This document shows positions 1 to 7,782 of a stretch of 64,000 bases of DNA, piece after piece. The notes beneath the pieces are model-generated. The model had not been told where the DNA came from. It saw only the letters and a program-made list of their open reading frames with translations, and ran no database searches. The position numbers and the translations under genes are program-made. Within the stretch, counting starts at the first letter, position 1; every line of letters begins with the position of its first letter. The DNA lies in the NCBI RefSeq assembly GCF_027625475.1, contig NZ_CP115174.1, positions 3,259,001 through 3,323,000 on the forward strand, in the 5' to 3' direction. The DNA comes from Sphingomonas abietis (GTDB lineage Bacteria > Pseudomonadota > Alphaproteobacteria > Sphingomonadales > Sphingomonadaceae).

Positions 1-474
1 CGCGGCACGGGGCCGGCTGACACCGCACCGCTGACCTGTATCGTCCGCGACCGGTGCTATCAGGCAGAAATCTCCATCGACCTGCTGGGCGACGCGGAAG
101 CGGGCCTGCTGCTGTTCTACAACCACAAAGCTTTCGTCGGCATCGGATTCACCCCAGAGGCCGTCAAACTCTTCGAATATTCGGACGAGCTGTCATGGGC
201 GCGCAAACGTCACGACGCCCGGACCCTGAGGCTCAGAGTGCGCAACGACGAGCATGTCGTGACATATCATTATTCCTATGACGAAGGGCGGACCTGGATG
301 CGCCATGATACACGGATGGAGGTGTCCGGCCTTCACCACAATGTGTTCGGAGGCTTTCTCAGCCTCAAGATCGCGCTCTACGCCGTCGGGACTGGCAGCG
401 TGCGGCTGCGCGATTTCCACTACGACGGCAATCCCGCTCCCGTGATCGAGACAAAGCTCGATTCGTTCGGCTGA
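1..474 (+). CDS. Glycoside hydrolase family 43 protein, C-terminal part (beta-xylosidase type), truncated by window edge
   Basis: The reading frame is open from the first base to TGA at 472-474, giving 157 visible residues. They match the C-terminal concanavalin-A-like domain that follows the five-bladed propeller in GH43 xylosidases/arabinofuranosidases, including the typical AGLLLFYN and KAFVGIGF strands. The catalytic propeller lies outside the window, so the exact specificity (xylosidase, arabinofuranosidase) cannot be read. The downstream esterase remnant, on the same strand 33 bp later, fits a xylan or arabinoxylan side-chain locus. Family assignment is from recognised motifs; function is inference. 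Confidence 0.8.
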   Translation, partial: RGTGPADTAPLTCIVRDRCYQAEISIDLLGDAEAGLLLFYNHKAFVGIGFTPEAVKLFEYSDELSWARKRHDARTLRLRVRNDEHVVTYHYSYDEGRTWMRHDTRMEVSGLHHNVFGGFLSLKIALYAVGTGSVRLRDFHYDGNPAPVIETKLDSFG

Positions 475-507
475 CACCACCGCCCTCCCCGCCTCAAAGA
501 ACAAGCG

Positions 508-1622
508 ATGCGTTTTTCGTCGAGATATCTGGTTCTCTCATGCCTGGCGATGGGGACGTCGAAGCTCATCGTCGTGCCGGTGACCACGCCATCGGCTGCC
601 TCGGCCATCTGGGCCGAGACCCGCATCGGTGGCCGCACGGTGCCAGTCGACGGCGGCAGCGAAAGGTTGCGCCGGTGGCCCGCTGCTTATTTCGAAACGA
701 TCGTCGACGGCCGGCCTTGTCATTCCAGATCGGGACGGGCAAGATCGCGCTGGACGTGATCGTGGATGGACGGACCATCGCCACGTTGATCAAGCCCATT
801 CTTGGCTTCTACCGCATCGAAGGTCTCGATGTCGGCCGTCATCGCATCAAGGCGGAGATGACCTTGGAAAGCCAGGCCGCGCCGACCGCTTTCGGGGGCT
901 TCTTCTTGCGAAGACGAGGACCTCGCGCCCTCCGCCCCGGCAGCGCCAGATCGAGTTCATCGGAGACTCCTACAGCGTGGGCTACCCGATCTCTCGGCCC
1001 AGCAGGATTGCTCGCAGGACGAGGTATGGGAGACGACGGATATGTCGAGGGCTTTCGGCCCGATGCTGGCCGCAAATATGGTGCCGATTATCAAGTGAAC
1101 GCCATTTCCGGGCGGGAGTCGTCCGCAACTATAACGGCTTTGCCGCCGACACATTGCCCCAAGACTATCCCTATGCGCTGTTTAGCGACAGACAGCAGGG
1201 CAGATGAGCCTGACTGGCATCTCCAACTCATCATGATCGCCTTGGGCACGAACGATTTTTCGACGCCCTTGCGCGTCGGAGAACGATGGACCCGCGACGA
1301 GCTTCATTCGGACTACGAAGCCACCTATGTCCGTTTCGTGCAATCGCTCCGGGGCCGCTATTCGCGCAGCGTTTTTCTATTATGGGCGACAGACAAAGCC
1401 GATGGCGAGATCGAAGACGAAGTGCACAAAGTGGTGGCCACCCTGTGCACTGCCGGAAAGATGCATCTGGCCTATGCGCCGATCGACCAGCTGACATTCT
1501 CCGCTTGTCATTCCCGTCCATCTGAGGCGGACGAGGGCGTGATCGCGACTCGCCTATCTGCGGCTCTCGATAATTTTCCCGACATCTGGGATGATCCAAA
1601 AGCGCAGCCTGATCCCCGTTAA
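508..1622 (+). pseudogene. SGNH/GDSL carbohydrate esterase (CE2-like), multiply frameshifted
   Basis: Homology runs through all three forward frames. A possible N-terminus at 508 (MRFSSRYLVLS) changes frame near 715. An N-terminal beta-sandwich follows up to FGGFF near 905. The SGNH nucleophile block FIGDSYSVGYP lies near 950-990 in another frame. Then come AFGPMLA, YGADYQVNAISG and VVRNYNGFAADTLP, each in a different frame, and finally IALGTNDFSTPL to the stop at 1622. At least five frame changes are needed, so an intact esterase cannot be made. Intact relatives are secreted acetyl-xylan-type esterases of about 360 residues with this two-domain layout. Neighbouring GH43 supports a former hemicellulose role. 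A poor assembly could mimic this, but the scattered shifts favour decay. Confidence 0.7.
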
Positions 1623-1941
1623 GCGCGGCCGACAAGACATAATCACCACGCACGGAGCGTCACATCGGCATCGGCCGGAGCATCTTCGGGCGAATTGGGG
1701 GCGCGCGTTCGTCAGCACAGCCCCGGTCAACGACCGGCGTATCGGACGGAGTAATCGTCTGCACCTCTACCAATATCGCCGTACTGTTCAGTGGTCAGTG
1801 CGTACAGCTCGCCATCGTGGCTCTAACGATATTTTCATCGGCATCGCCGTCCGGCGTGCTGATCGCGCTCATCCAACCATAACCCCTTCGATCTTGGGCG
1901 GCAGGCCACGCGGATTTGGGAGCATGTGCATGTCCAAACGT
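1623..1941. other. Intergenic stretch without recognisable gene
   Basis: About 320 bp lie between the esterase remnant and the end of the minus-strand monooxygenase gene. Both strands show only short open frames without family motifs or ribosome-binding sites. It probably holds the transcription end of the minus-strand operon, but no clear hairpin plus T-run was seen. Confidence 0.4.
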
Positions 1942-3336
1942 CTATCCAGATTTTTCACACCGATGATTTTCGGCGCCAAAGCGCCGCTGGATGTTGGGCG
2001 GGAAGGCGTGTCTGGCCGGTGCCAGCGAATTGTTCCCGGAATGTGCTGGCCCTCCGATCGCCATCAGCCGGCCCCGGCGCTGCAATTCGGGGGTTAGCAG
2101 TCGCGTGAAATCAGGGAATGTGCGGCAGGGCATGACGCCAGGGATGTTGAATCCGTCTGCCCCACTTTCTTCGATCCAGCCTTCGAGCGCGTCGGCGACC
2201 GTCTTTGCGGACCCGGCCACGATCAATCCGCCGCCGGTGATGCCGATCGTCTCGGCAAACTGACGCAATGTCGGACGCGTCTCGATCGGCCCCCGCGTCG
2301 TTTCCTCGATCACGCCGCGAATGCCGTCGGTGTCGACACGGGCCAGCGGGCGGTCGAGATCGGCGGTAGAGAGGTCGTGCTGGATGATCGCGCTGTGGCG
2401 GGCAATCACGGCCTCGGCATCGATGTAGCAGCGATAGTCGTCGAGTTGGGCCTGTGCCGCGGCATCGGTCTCCGCGACGATCACTGTCGCCAACGGGAAG
2501 AAGCGGATGGCGTCGGCGCCTCGCCCCCGGCCGGCCGCTCGATCACGGACGTCTTCGATGGTCTCGCGTAGCGATCCTGTGTCGGGCGATACCAGAAAGA
2601 CCCCTTCGGCATGGGCGGCGGCGAACCCCCGGCCCGCTTCCGACGAGCCCGCCTGAAACAGCACCGGAGTGCGCTGCGGCGAGGGTTCGACAAGGAAGGC
2701 GCTCGGTACGCTGAAATTGGCACCCTTATGGCCGATAGCATGGACTTTCGCCGGGTCTGCAAAGAGGTTCCCACCAACATCCCGGCCGACCGCGTCATCC
2801 TCCCAGCTGCCTTCCCAGAGCTTGTAGACCACCTCCATATATTCTTCGGCGATCTGGTAACGATCGGCATGGCTATGCTGACGGTCACGGCCGAGATTGC
2901 GCGCAGCGCTGTCGAGCGCTGAGGTAACGATATTCCAGCCGATCCGTCCCCCGGTCAGGTGATCGAGCGAAGCCAATCGTCGCGCCAGCAGATAGGGCTG
3001 CTCGTAACTGGTCGAGAGCGTGATTGCGAAACCGAGCCGGCTGGTGACGGCCGCCATTGCGCTGACCAGCACCAGCGGGTCGATCGACGGGGTCTGGATA
3101 CCCGCCCGCAACGTCGCGTCGATGCGGCCCTGATACACGTCGAGCACGCCGAGCACGTCGGCGATGAAGAGGCCCGAGAAACCGCCTTCCTCCAGCGTCC
3201 GCGCGGTGTCGAGCCAGTAATCGAGCTGGTTGTAACGATGTGCCTGGCTGTCGGGGTGCCGCCACAACCCGATCGCGGTATGGCCAACCGTGGCCTGTTT
3301 GAAACCGTTGAGCAGGATGGGCTTGCGCGCTGTCAT
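1942..3336 (-). CDS. LLM-class flavin-dependent monooxygenase (NtaA/SnaA/DszA type), C-terminal frameshift
   Basis: The protein is a TIM-barrel FMNH2-dependent monooxygenase. It begins MTARKPILLNGF and shows the family blocks SGLFIADVLGVLDVY, LDHLTGGRIGWNIVTS, ADRYQIAEEYMEVVYKLWEGSW, LFQAGSSEAGR and ESGADGFNIPGV. Relatives cleave C-S or C-N bonds in sulfonates, dibenzothiophene sulfone, aminopolycarboxylates or streptogramins with reduced flavin from a partner reductase. The ATG at 3334-3336 overlaps the upstream sulfurtransferase stop (ATGA), implying translational coupling; I chose it over an upstream in-frame extension. After the RRGRL block the annotated frame loses family similarity, whereas another frame reads TFREQFAG and TRLPAQHPA to a stop at 1955, as in relatives. 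A single indel near 2040 therefore altered the last roughly 40 residues. The substrate is unknown. Confidence 0.85.
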   Translation of the reverse strand: MTARKPILLNGFKQATVGHTAIGLWRHPDSQAHRYNQLDYWLDTARTLEEGGFSGLFIADVLGVLDVYQGRIDATLRAGIQTPSIDPLVLVSAMAAVTSRLGFAITLSTSYEQPYLLARRLASLDHLTGGRIGWNIVTSALDSAARNLGRDRQHSHADRYQIAEEYMEVVYKLWEGSWEDDAVGRDVGGNLFADPAKVHAIGHKGANFSVPSAFLVEPSPQRTPVLFQAGSSEAGRGFAAAHAEGVFLVSPDTGSLRETIEDVRDRAAGRGRGADAIRFFPLATVIVAETDAAAQAQLDDYRCYIDAEAVIARHSAIIQHDLSTADLDRPLARVDTDGIRGVIEETTRGPIETRPTLRQFAETIGITGGGLIVAGSAKTVADALEGWIEESGADGFNIPGVMPCRTFPDFTRLLTPELQRRGRLMAIGGPAHSGNNSLAPARHAFPPNIQRRFGAENHRCEKSG

Positions 3337-4226
3337 GGATGATCCTTGGAAATGTGGGAGGTCGCCAGCGGTCGCGCGCCATCGGCACCCCACTCCTCCA
3401 GCGATCCGTCATAGATGCGAGCGCCCGCACCGCGTCCGATCACCACAAGGGCAAGCGCGATGACCGCGGCGGAAACCCCGCCGCCGCAATAGAGGATGGG
3501 CGCCGGCCCCCCGATCAGCGGCTGCAACCGCGCCGCGAGCAACGCTGGCGCCAAGAAGCGGCCATGCTCGTCCAGCAGGCTCGCCGCCGGGAGACTGAGA
3601 CTGCCGGGGATATGCCCCGATCGCCCGTAGAGCGCCGTCTCGCCCGAGAAGATTTCCACCGGCAGCGCGCAGACGAGAGGTCGCGACGGGGCCGTGCCGG
3701 CGACGATCGCAGCGACGTCTTCCAGATCCGCGAACAGCGGCTCAGGGGCGACGGACACCGACGAGACAGCGTTCGGACGCCGTGGCGCACCGGTTGCGAT
3801 CGGATGTCCGGCTGCACGCCAAGCCTCCCACCCGCCGTCCAGCACCGCCGCCGTCACGCCGATCGCGCGCAGCATCCACCACAGCCGCGCCGCCCACATG
3901 TTCAGGCCCCGGTCGTAGATCACCACCTGCCGATCTGCGCCGACACCAAGCGCCGCCAAAGCGCGCGCCAGCGCGTCCGGCGCAGGATTGGCGAAGTGGA
4001 ACGGTCTGGCGCCATCCGACAGCGCTTCGACCAGATCGGCAAAGCGGGCACCGGGAATATGGCCCGCCGCGATCTGCGCCAGCGAGAGGCGCGCGTCAGG
4101 CCCGGCCGTGCCCCAGCCGACATGGGCATCCAGCACGACGAGCGCGGGATCCGCCAGATGCGCCGCGAGCCAGTCCACCGAGACCAGCGGACCCGGCAAA
4201 GCGAGGCCATCGTCCCCCACAATCAT
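3333..4226 (-). CDS. Two-domain rhodanese (thiosulfate/3-mercaptopyruvate sulfurtransferase family)
   Basis: This 297-residue protein has tandem rhodanese domains. The N-terminal domain has HIPGARFADL and a YDRG loop lacking the catalytic cysteine, so it is structural. The C-terminal domain carries the active-site loop ILYCGGGVSAA with the persulfide-forming cysteine, similar to the CGxGVTA loop of mercaptopyruvate sulfurtransferases. There is no signal peptide, so it is cytosolic. The start (ATG at 4224-4226) overlaps the PnuC stop by 4 nt, and its own stop overlaps the monooxygenase ATG by 4 nt. It is a paralogue of the gene at 4813-5715. Its likely job is moving sulfane sulfur released from, or delivered to, the operon's substrate; the donor and acceptor are unknown. 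Confidence 0.88.
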   Translation of the reverse strand: MIVGDDGLALPGPLVSVDWLAAHLADPALVVLDAHVGWGTAGPDARLSLAQIAAGHIPGARFADLVEALSDGARPFHFANPAPDALARALAALGVGADRQVVIYDRGLNMWAARLWWMLRAIGVTAAVLDGGWEAWRAAGHPIATGAPRRPNAVSSVSVAPEPLFADLEDVAAIVAGTAPSRPLVCALPVEIFSGETALYGRSGHIPGSLSLPAASLLDEHGRFLAPALLAARLQPLIGGPAPILYCGGGVSAAVIALALVVIGRGAGARIYDGSLEEWGADGARPLATSHISKDHP

Positions 4227-4798
4227 CGCCCGTCCCGCCCGGCACGGGACACGACCTCCAGCCACCGCTGGTAGCCGATCACCGCGAGAACCGTCATCGC
4301 CGCATAGAGGCCTGCGGTCAGCCACAGCCCCTTGAACAGAAACATGCCGACATAGATAATGTCCACCGCGATCCAGAGCAGCCAGTTGGCGGTATAGCGG
4401 CGCGCAGTCCAATATTGCGCGACCAGGCTGAAGCTGCTCAGCGCGGAATCGACCCAGGGCAACGCGGCATCGGTATAGCGGCTGGTCAGCCAACCGATCG
4501 CCAGCGATCCCGCAGCGCCCAGGCCGAGCCCGATCGCCGCTGTGACGATCGAAAGCCGGTTCACCGTCACCGCCCCCTCGGCGTCGGCGCCGCGGCGCCA
4601 CGCGATCCAGCCGTAAACCATCGAAAGACCGAAGAGCAGTTGCAGCGTCATGTCGGCATAGAGACGAACATCGTGGAACAGTTTGAAATAACAAGCGCAG
4701 GCGATCAGGCCCAAGGGCCAGCACAGCATGCTGCGCCGGGCTGTCAGCCAGATCGTCAAGAAACTGATGATGACGGCGATGATTTCGAGAAGCGACAT
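4223..4798 (-). CDS. pnuC: PnuC-family vitamin transporter
   Basis: The 191-residue membrane protein has about seven hydrophobic segments and the PnuC signatures (SLLEIIAVIISFLTIWL near the N-terminus, QYWTARRYTANWLLWI and VDIIYVGMF in the second half). The WxxW-type NWLLW segment is the family's substrate-binding region. PnuC proteins are facilitators for nicotinamide riboside, and close subgroups carry thiamin (PnuT) or riboflavin (PnuX); subgroup cannot be decided by eye. The start at 4798 follows the upstream sulfurtransferase by 14 nt. Its place between two rhodaneses, in an operon with a TonB receptor, a small-molecule kinase and a THI5-like protein, suggests a thiamin- or thiazole-like cargo rather than NAD precursors. 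That substrate is inference. Confidence 0.88.
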   Translation of the reverse strand: MSLLEIIAVIISFLTIWLTARRSMLCWPLGLIACACYFKLFHDVRLYADMTLQLLFGLSMVYGWIAWRRGADAEGAVTVNRLSIVTAAIGLGLGAAGSLAIGWLTSRYTDAALPWVDSALSSFSLVAQYWTARRYTANWLLWIAVDIIYVGMFLFKGLWLTAGLYAAMTVLAVIGYQRWLEVVSRAGRDGR

Positions 4799-4812
4799 GA
4801 ACCAGTCGAACC

Positions 4813-5715
4813 TTATTGGGCGTCGGGCGCGCAGATCAGCGGCAGGTGGGTGACAGCCGACCATTCCTGGAGGCTGTTATCGTAGAGGGCGACATTATCG
4901 CGACCGGCGACGACGAGACCGAGCGCCAGATAGGCTGCGGAAATGCCGCCGCCACAATAAAGAATGAGCCGCTCGCGGCGCCCCGCCTCGGCGCCAAGAC
5001 GCGCCGAAAACAGGGCATCGAGCGTATCGGGGCTGGCCAGACGGCCGTCCGGCGTCTTCAGATCGCGTGCCGGCAGGTTGCGGCTGCCCGGAATGGCGCC
5101 GCGCCGCGCATAGCGCGTGGGCTGACGGCCGGCAAAGACGGCCTCGGACAGTGCGCAGACCAGATGATCGGACGATGCACCAGCCACGATCCGCTCGACC
5201 TCCTCACGCTCGACCCACGCCTCCGGCCACGACCGAGCCGCCGGCGGGGGCGAAGACGGCCAGCGCGCCGGAACGCCGGCCGCGCCGCTTTCGACAGGCG
5301 CCCCGATCGCCTGCCAGGCCTGCCAGCCACCATCGAGGACCATGACCGGAACCCCCGCCGCCCTGGCCATCCACCAGAGCCGGGCGGCCCAGAAGCCATC
5401 ACTTCGGTCATAGACGACCGTCGGCCGATCCGCCGTTACGCCGAGATCGGCGAGGCTGGCGCGCAGCCCGTCGGCTTCCGGATGGCGAAAGCTGGTGAGC
5501 GGATGGGGAATGCTGAGCGCGTCGACAAGATCGGCGTGCCGGGCGCCGGGGATATGCGCCGCCTCCCAGCCGGCGGCGCCACTCGCCACCCGGTAATCGC
5601 CATCGAAGCGCGGCGCCGGCAATTCCACGGTGGCGTCCAGCACCGTCACCGTGCCCAGATGCGCCGCCAGCCACGCGGCCGACACCAGCGGCAGCGGCCG
5701 TCCTTCGTGGCTCAT
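4813..5715 (-). CDS. Two-domain rhodanese (sulfurtransferase), second paralogue
   Basis: The 300-residue tandem rhodanese begins MSHEGRPLPLVSAAWLAAHL. The N-terminal domain has AHIPGARHADLVDAL and a YDRS loop without cysteine. The C-terminal domain has the active loop LILYCGGGISAAYLALGL. Alignment by eye with the protein at 3333-4226 is continuous, so the two arose by duplication. The ATG at 5713-5715 overlaps the kinase stop by 4 nt, which decides the start against a longer in-frame extension. No export signal is seen. Role: persulfide transfer in the cytosol; why the operon needs two copies is unknown (different acceptors, or a heterodimer, are possibilities). Confidence 0.88.
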   Translation of the reverse strand: MSHEGRPLPLVSAAWLAAHLGTVTVLDATVELPAPRFDGDYRVASGAAGWEAAHIPGARHADLVDALSIPHPLTSFRHPEADGLRASLADLGVTADRPTVVYDRSDGFWAARLWWMARAAGVPVMVLDGGWQAWQAIGAPVESGAAGVPARWPSSPPPAARSWPEAWVEREEVERIVAGASSDHLVCALSEAVFAGRQPTRYARRGAIPGSRNLPARDLKTPDGRLASPDTLDALFSARLGAEAGRRERLILYCGGGISAAYLALGLVVAGRDNVALYDNSLQEWSAVTHLPLICAPDAQ

Positions 5716-6854
5716 GCCGCCACCGCCGATTCCAGACCGGCCAGCAGGGCGCGGCCCGGCGCAGTCCGGAACCATTCCGCATGACCCAGCAGATAGCCAT
5801 ACCACGCCAGATCGGCGTCAGCCTCGCGTGCCTGCACGCCGTAGAAATAGTCGATTTCGGACAGCGCGAATTCGATATGAACAAGCGGCAGCAGGCCGAT
5901 CAGGATCGCGCGGCTCGCGGGATCGAGCGGGCGGACATCGGCATAGCCCTGCAACAGCGATCGGGCCAGATCGGGCTCGGCGATGTCGACGCCGCCGCCC
6001 GCATCCAGATCCAGCCACCGGATCGCGGTCCGCTCCAGCGCCGTCGCCAGATCGGCAAACGCACAGGTCCGGTCCGCGAGCCCGAAATCGAGGATCCGGG
6101 CCACCGTGCCCCCGGCGGACCAGAGCAGATTGGAGGGGTGCCAGTCATTGTGGGTCCAGAGCGCGCGCTGCGCGACGAGCGCCGCGCCGACCGGTCCAGC
6201 ATCGTGCGCCGCAAACAGTCGCGACAAAGCGTGGCGCCACGGCTTCCCGGCAAGATAGGCCGACAGCGCCGGCCGGGCCTCGACATAGGATTCCGCGGCC
6301 GCGAGCGGATCGCGCGCCGGCAGGATGGTCAGGCTCGTGACCAGTGGCTGGACCGGGCGTGCCGGTTGGTCAAACCCCTCGGCGGCATCATGCAGCCGCG
6401 CCAGGGAGGCCCCGGCCGCTTCGGCATGGCCGGCGGTGAGGAAGGGCGTCCAGGACTGGCGATCGCGGTACAGATCGAGCCCTTCCGCCTTGCGGTGAAC
6501 CTCCCAGGTCCAGTCGCCAATGCCGATCGCCGTCTCGCCGCTGTCGGTTTGCAGAATTTCAGCGACCGGCTGCCCGCGCGCCGCGAGATGGCGAATGAAG
6601 CGATGCTCGGCGGCCAGATTGGTCGGGGTCCGCAGCCGGCTCTGGTGGCGTTTGACGAAGATGTCGCCGCTCTCGGTGCGGGCGAGAGCCGCCGACGAGA
6701 ATGGGCGGGGCGAATGCCAGTCGAGACGATCGAAACGGCCCGCCTGCGGGAACAGGGCAAGCACCGTCGCGGCCTCCGCATCGGAAATCGCCGGCCAGCG
6801 CGGCGCTTCCAGATCGCTGCCCATGCCATGCACCAGATAGGGCACCTCGTGCAT
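5712..6854 (-). CDS. APH/choline-kinase-like small-molecule phosphotransferase
   Basis: The 380-residue cytosolic protein has the aminoglycoside-phosphotransferase fold. It shows an N-lobe lysine in FVKRHQSRL, the catalytic loop THNDWHPSNLLW (Brenner motif HxDxxxxN), and the magnesium motif ILDFGLAD. APH-family kinases phosphorylate aminoglycosides, choline, homoserine, methylthioribose and thiamin (ThiK). The start at 6854 is 5 nt after the upstream stop, and the stop overlaps the next ATG by 4 nt. In an operon with a PnuC transporter, the kinase probably traps the imported compound by phosphorylation, as ThiK or NrtR-linked kinases do. An antibiotic-resistance role is less likely because of context. 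Substrate not determinable from sequence. Confidence 0.8.
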   Translation of the reverse strand: MHEVPYLVHGMGSDLEAPRWPAISDAEAATVLALFPQAGRFDRLDWHSPRPFSSAALARTESGDIFVKRHQSRLRTPTNLAAEHRFIRHLAARGQPVAEILQTDSGETAIGIGDWTWEVHRKAEGLDLYRDRQSWTPFLTAGHAEAAGASLARLHDAAEGFDQPARPVQPLVTSLTILPARDPLAAAESYVEARPALSAYLAGKPWRHALSRLFAAHDAGPVGAALVAQRALWTHNDWHPSNLLWSAGGTVARILDFGLADRTCAFADLATALERTAIRWLDLDAGGGVDIAEPDLARSLLQGYADVRPLDPASRAILIGLLPLVHIEFALSEIDYFYGVQAREADADLAWYGYLLGHAEWFRTAPGRALLAGLESAVAA

Positions 6855-6859
6855 CGCCG

Positions 6860-7768
6860 TCAGTCCAAAAAGGCGTTGGTGGTGGCCGTTTCCCAAATCG
6901 CCGCATCCGCCAGGATGCCGTGGCTGGCGAGCCATGCCGCGTAAGGCGCCAATTTGTCGGCTCGCTGGACGCCCCAGCGGCCGTCCTCCAGCCAGGTCGA
7001 GGCGATCAGATCGAGCGATTCCGCCAGCATGGCCTGCGGGAAATAGGGAATCACCGCCTCGTAGAGCGGCAACGCGGCCCGTGGCTCGGCGGCGGCAACC
7101 AGATAGCCTTCGCGGGTCGCCCGGACGAAGGCGCGGGTTAGTTCGGGATCGTCCGCCGCGAAGGCTTCGCGCGTGCCGAGCAGGTAGGAGTGATAAGGCG
7201 GCGCCCCGATCTCGTCGACCGGCCACTGGATGCGATCGCCGGCGGGCACCTTGCTCGGCAACAGCGCTTCCCACGCCCAATAGCTGCCGAAGCTCGCATC
7301 GGCGATGCCATCGCGCAGCGCCTCGGGATTGAGTTCCCGCGCGCCGCTGTCGACGATCGTGACGCGATCCGCATCGCCGCCGTCGCTCGTCACCAGATGG
7401 CGGATCATGGCGAGCCCACGCGGCGTCGGATTGAGCGCCACGCGCCGCCCGGCAAGATCGCGCGGCCGGGCGATGCCGCGCCCGGCGATCGCCTGCACCA
7501 TCTCCAGCGCCCGATGATTGATCGCCGCAATCCCGATCAACGCCTCGCCGCGATCGCGGCGGACGAGCAGGCGGTTGCTCGGGAAGATCGCGAAATCCAC
7601 GTCGCCGCGGGCCAGATATTGCAGCGCATCGCCCCAGGCCGGATCGGCGACGCGAAACTCGACGGCAAGGCCCGCCGCTTCATAGAAGCCCCGGTCGCGC
7701 GCCAGATAGAAGCCTGCCGAATTCGTCCAGGGGTGAAAATATTCGAGCATGACGGTCACACGGCGCAT
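6860..7768 (-). CDS. NMT1/THI5-like periplasmic-binding-fold protein without signal peptide
   Basis: The 302-residue protein matches the NMT1/THI5-like ABC substrate-binding fold: HPWTNSAGFYLARDRGFYEAAGL at the N-terminus (split lobe 1), ALQYLARGDVDFAIFPSN, the hinge region RPRDLAGRRVALN, and a C-terminal helical lobe. Family members bind thiamin pyrimidine precursors (ThiY), sulfonates or nitrate, and the eukaryotic THI5 branch makes HMP phosphate in the cytosol. I chose the ATG at 7768 because a GGAG lies 8 nt upstream; a GTG at 7777 also exists. No signal peptide, lipobox or ABC permease/ATPase gene is present nearby, which is unusual for a binding protein. No THI5-like cysteine-rich CCCFC motif is seen, so HMP synthase activity is not supported. 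Confidence 0.75.
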   Translation of the reverse strand: MRRVTVMLEYFHPWTNSAGFYLARDRGFYEAAGLAVEFRVADPAWGDALQYLARGDVDFAIFPSNRLLVRRDRGEALIGIAAINHRALEMVQAIAGRGIARPRDLAGRRVALNPTPRGLAMIRHLVTSDGGDADRVTIVDSGARELNPEALRDGIADASFGSYWAWEALLPSKVPAGDRIQWPVDEIGAPPYHSYLLGTREAFAADDPELTRAFVRATREGYLVAAAEPRAALPLYEAVIPYFPQAMLAESLDLIASTWLEDGRWGVQRADKLAPYAAWLASHGILADAAIWETATTNAFLD

Positions 7769-7782
7769 CGATGCCACTCCGA

